Shown here piece by piece: positions 63,333 to 64,000 of a DNA stretch of 64,000 bases (its first letter is position 1; each line of letters begins with the position of its first letter). Both the position numbers and the translations under genes were made by a program. The stretch covers positions 1-64,000 of the forward strand of contig NZ_JAFMSS010000015.1 of assembly GCF_017916295.1 (NCBI RefSeq), read 5' to 3'. Origin of the DNA: Rubellimicrobium arenae. Its GTDB lineage: Bacteria; Pseudomonadota; Alphaproteobacteria; Rhodobacterales; Rhodobacteraceae. Under the pieces are notes generated by a model. That model was not told the DNA's origin. It was given only the letters and a program-made list of their open reading frames with translations, and made no database searches.

Positions 63333-64000
63333 ATGAACCCGACTCGTGCCGCCATCTTCGCCCTCGCCGCCGCCCCGGCGCTCGCGCAGGCGCAGGACGC
63401 CCCCGTGCTGACGGTCCTGACCTACGACAGCTTCACCAGTGAATGGGGCCCGGGCCCGGCGGTCGAGAAGGCCTTCGAGGCCGAATGCGGCTGCGACATC
63501 CGGTTCGTGACCGCCGGGGATGGGGCGGCCCTCCTGGCCCGGCTCCAGCTCGAGGGGGCGACGTCGGAGGCCGATGTGGTGCTGGGCCTCGATTCGAACC
63601 TCGTGGCCGCGGCCCGCGCGACGGGGCTCTTTGCGGCGCACGGGACCGGCGCGGCGCTGGACCTGCCGGTCGAATGGGCGGACGACACCTTCGTGCCCTT
63701 CGACTGGGGCTGGTTCGCCATGGTCGGAAAGGCGGGCGGACCCGCTCCGAAAAGCTTCCGGGAGCTCACGGAGAGCGATGCCACGCTGGTGATCGAGGAC
63801 CCGCGCTCGTCCACGCCGGGCCTGGGCCTCGTGCTTTGGCTCGACGCCGCCTATGGCGAGGAGGCCCCGGCCATCTGGGACGCGCTCAGGGACAACATCG
63901 TCACCGTCACCCCCGGCTGGTCCGAGGCCTACAACCTCTTCCTTGAAGGGGAGGCCGACCTCGTCCTCAGCTACACCACCTCGCCCGCCTATCACCTGAT
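63333..64000 (+). CDS. thiB: Thiamine ABC transporter binding protein (partial, runs off the window)
   Basis: The first 222 residues of a periplasmic binding protein with a signal peptide ending PALAQAQ. Features of the ThiB/TbpA family are VLTVLTYDSFTSEWGPGPAVEKAFEAECGC, the ARLQLEGATSEADVVLGLDSN segment, FDWGWFAMV and EDPRSSTPGLGLVLWL. The gene continues past the right edge; about a third is missing. The TPP riboswitch directly upstream supports thiamine or TPP as the ligand. Permease and ATPase genes are expected beyond the window. Confidence 0.92.
   Translation, partial: MNPTRAAIFALAAAPALAQAQDAPVLTVLTYDSFTSEWGPGPAVEKAFEAECGCDIRFVTAGDGAALLARLQLEGATSEADVVLGLDSNLVAAARATGLFAAHGTGAALDLPVEWADDTFVPFDWGWFAMVGKAGGPAPKSFRELTESDATLVIEDPRSSTPGLGLVLWLDAAYGEEAPAIWDALRDNIVTVTPGWSEAYNLFLEGEADLVLSYTTSPAYHL

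Overview
The window is a very GC-rich bacterial chromosome or chromid segment. It looks like an alphaproteobacterium of the Rhodobacterales/Rhodobacteraceae type. The grounds are base composition, many ATGA stop/start overlaps, numerous ABC uptake operons, an LcdH-thioesterase fusion, and HDFNN-type hybrid histidine kinases. The genus cannot be fixed from the sequence alone. No phage, CRISPR array or complete insertion sequence was seen.

Left end (1-8.4 kb): an initiator tRNA with terminator, then about 900 bases of gene-poor DNA with an IS110-like scrap. Next come an endonuclease/exonuclease/phosphatase-family membrane protein, a decayed alpha/beta hydrolase, glyoxalase I, a Tat-signal small subunit with a GMC oxidoreductase, two divergent secreted low-complexity proteins (one HdeA-like) and a GAF protein.

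8.6-22.5 kb: a KaiC-like double ATPase followed by a hybrid histidine kinase. Beyond it lies a complete polyol/sugar ABC importer operon on the minus strand (binding protein, two permeases, a 63-residue membrane protein, ATPase, zinc dehydrogenase, two short-chain dehydrogenases). Around it are a SorC regulator, a HAD phosphatase and a PfkB kinase. This is a self-contained sugar-alcohol catabolic locus with a clear operator-like dyad upstream.

22.6-35.4 kb: a minus-strand operon (catalase-like, PQQ-type sugar dehydrogenase, FdhF/YdeP molybdopterin oxidoreductase) runs divergently from an amide-sensing and uptake operon. That operon holds AmiC, AmiR, two peptide-type permeases, a binding protein, an acetamidase/formamidase and a double ATPase. 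A terminator-like hairpin sits just before amiC and is consistent with AmiR antitermination.

35.5-49.1 kb: a quaternary-amine island between two sugar-nucleotide epimerases. On the plus strand are a dimethylglycine-dehydrogenase-like flavoprotein and an MttB-like methyltransferase. On the minus strand are a BKACE enzyme, carnitine 3-dehydrogenase fused to a thioesterase, acyl-CoA dehydrogenase, an NDP-forming acyl-CoA synthetase and an enoyl-CoA hydratase. A divergent GlxA/CdhR-like regulator flanks them. Together they read as a gamma-butyrobetaine/carnitine to glycine betaine to dimethylglycine route.

49.3-64 kb: a large PAS hybrid kinase, then a glycoside uptake locus split into two converging operons. 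The plus operon has a binding protein, two permeases, a 116-residue unknown and two tandem NodB-like proteins that lack the catalytic Asp pair. The minus operon has an ABC ATPase, a D-2-hydroxyacid dehydrogenase, a GH4 glycosidase and a bicupin. The window ends with a flavodoxin-fold oxidoreductase, an aldo/keto reductase and a TPP riboswitch controlling a thiamine-binding protein gene that runs off the edge.
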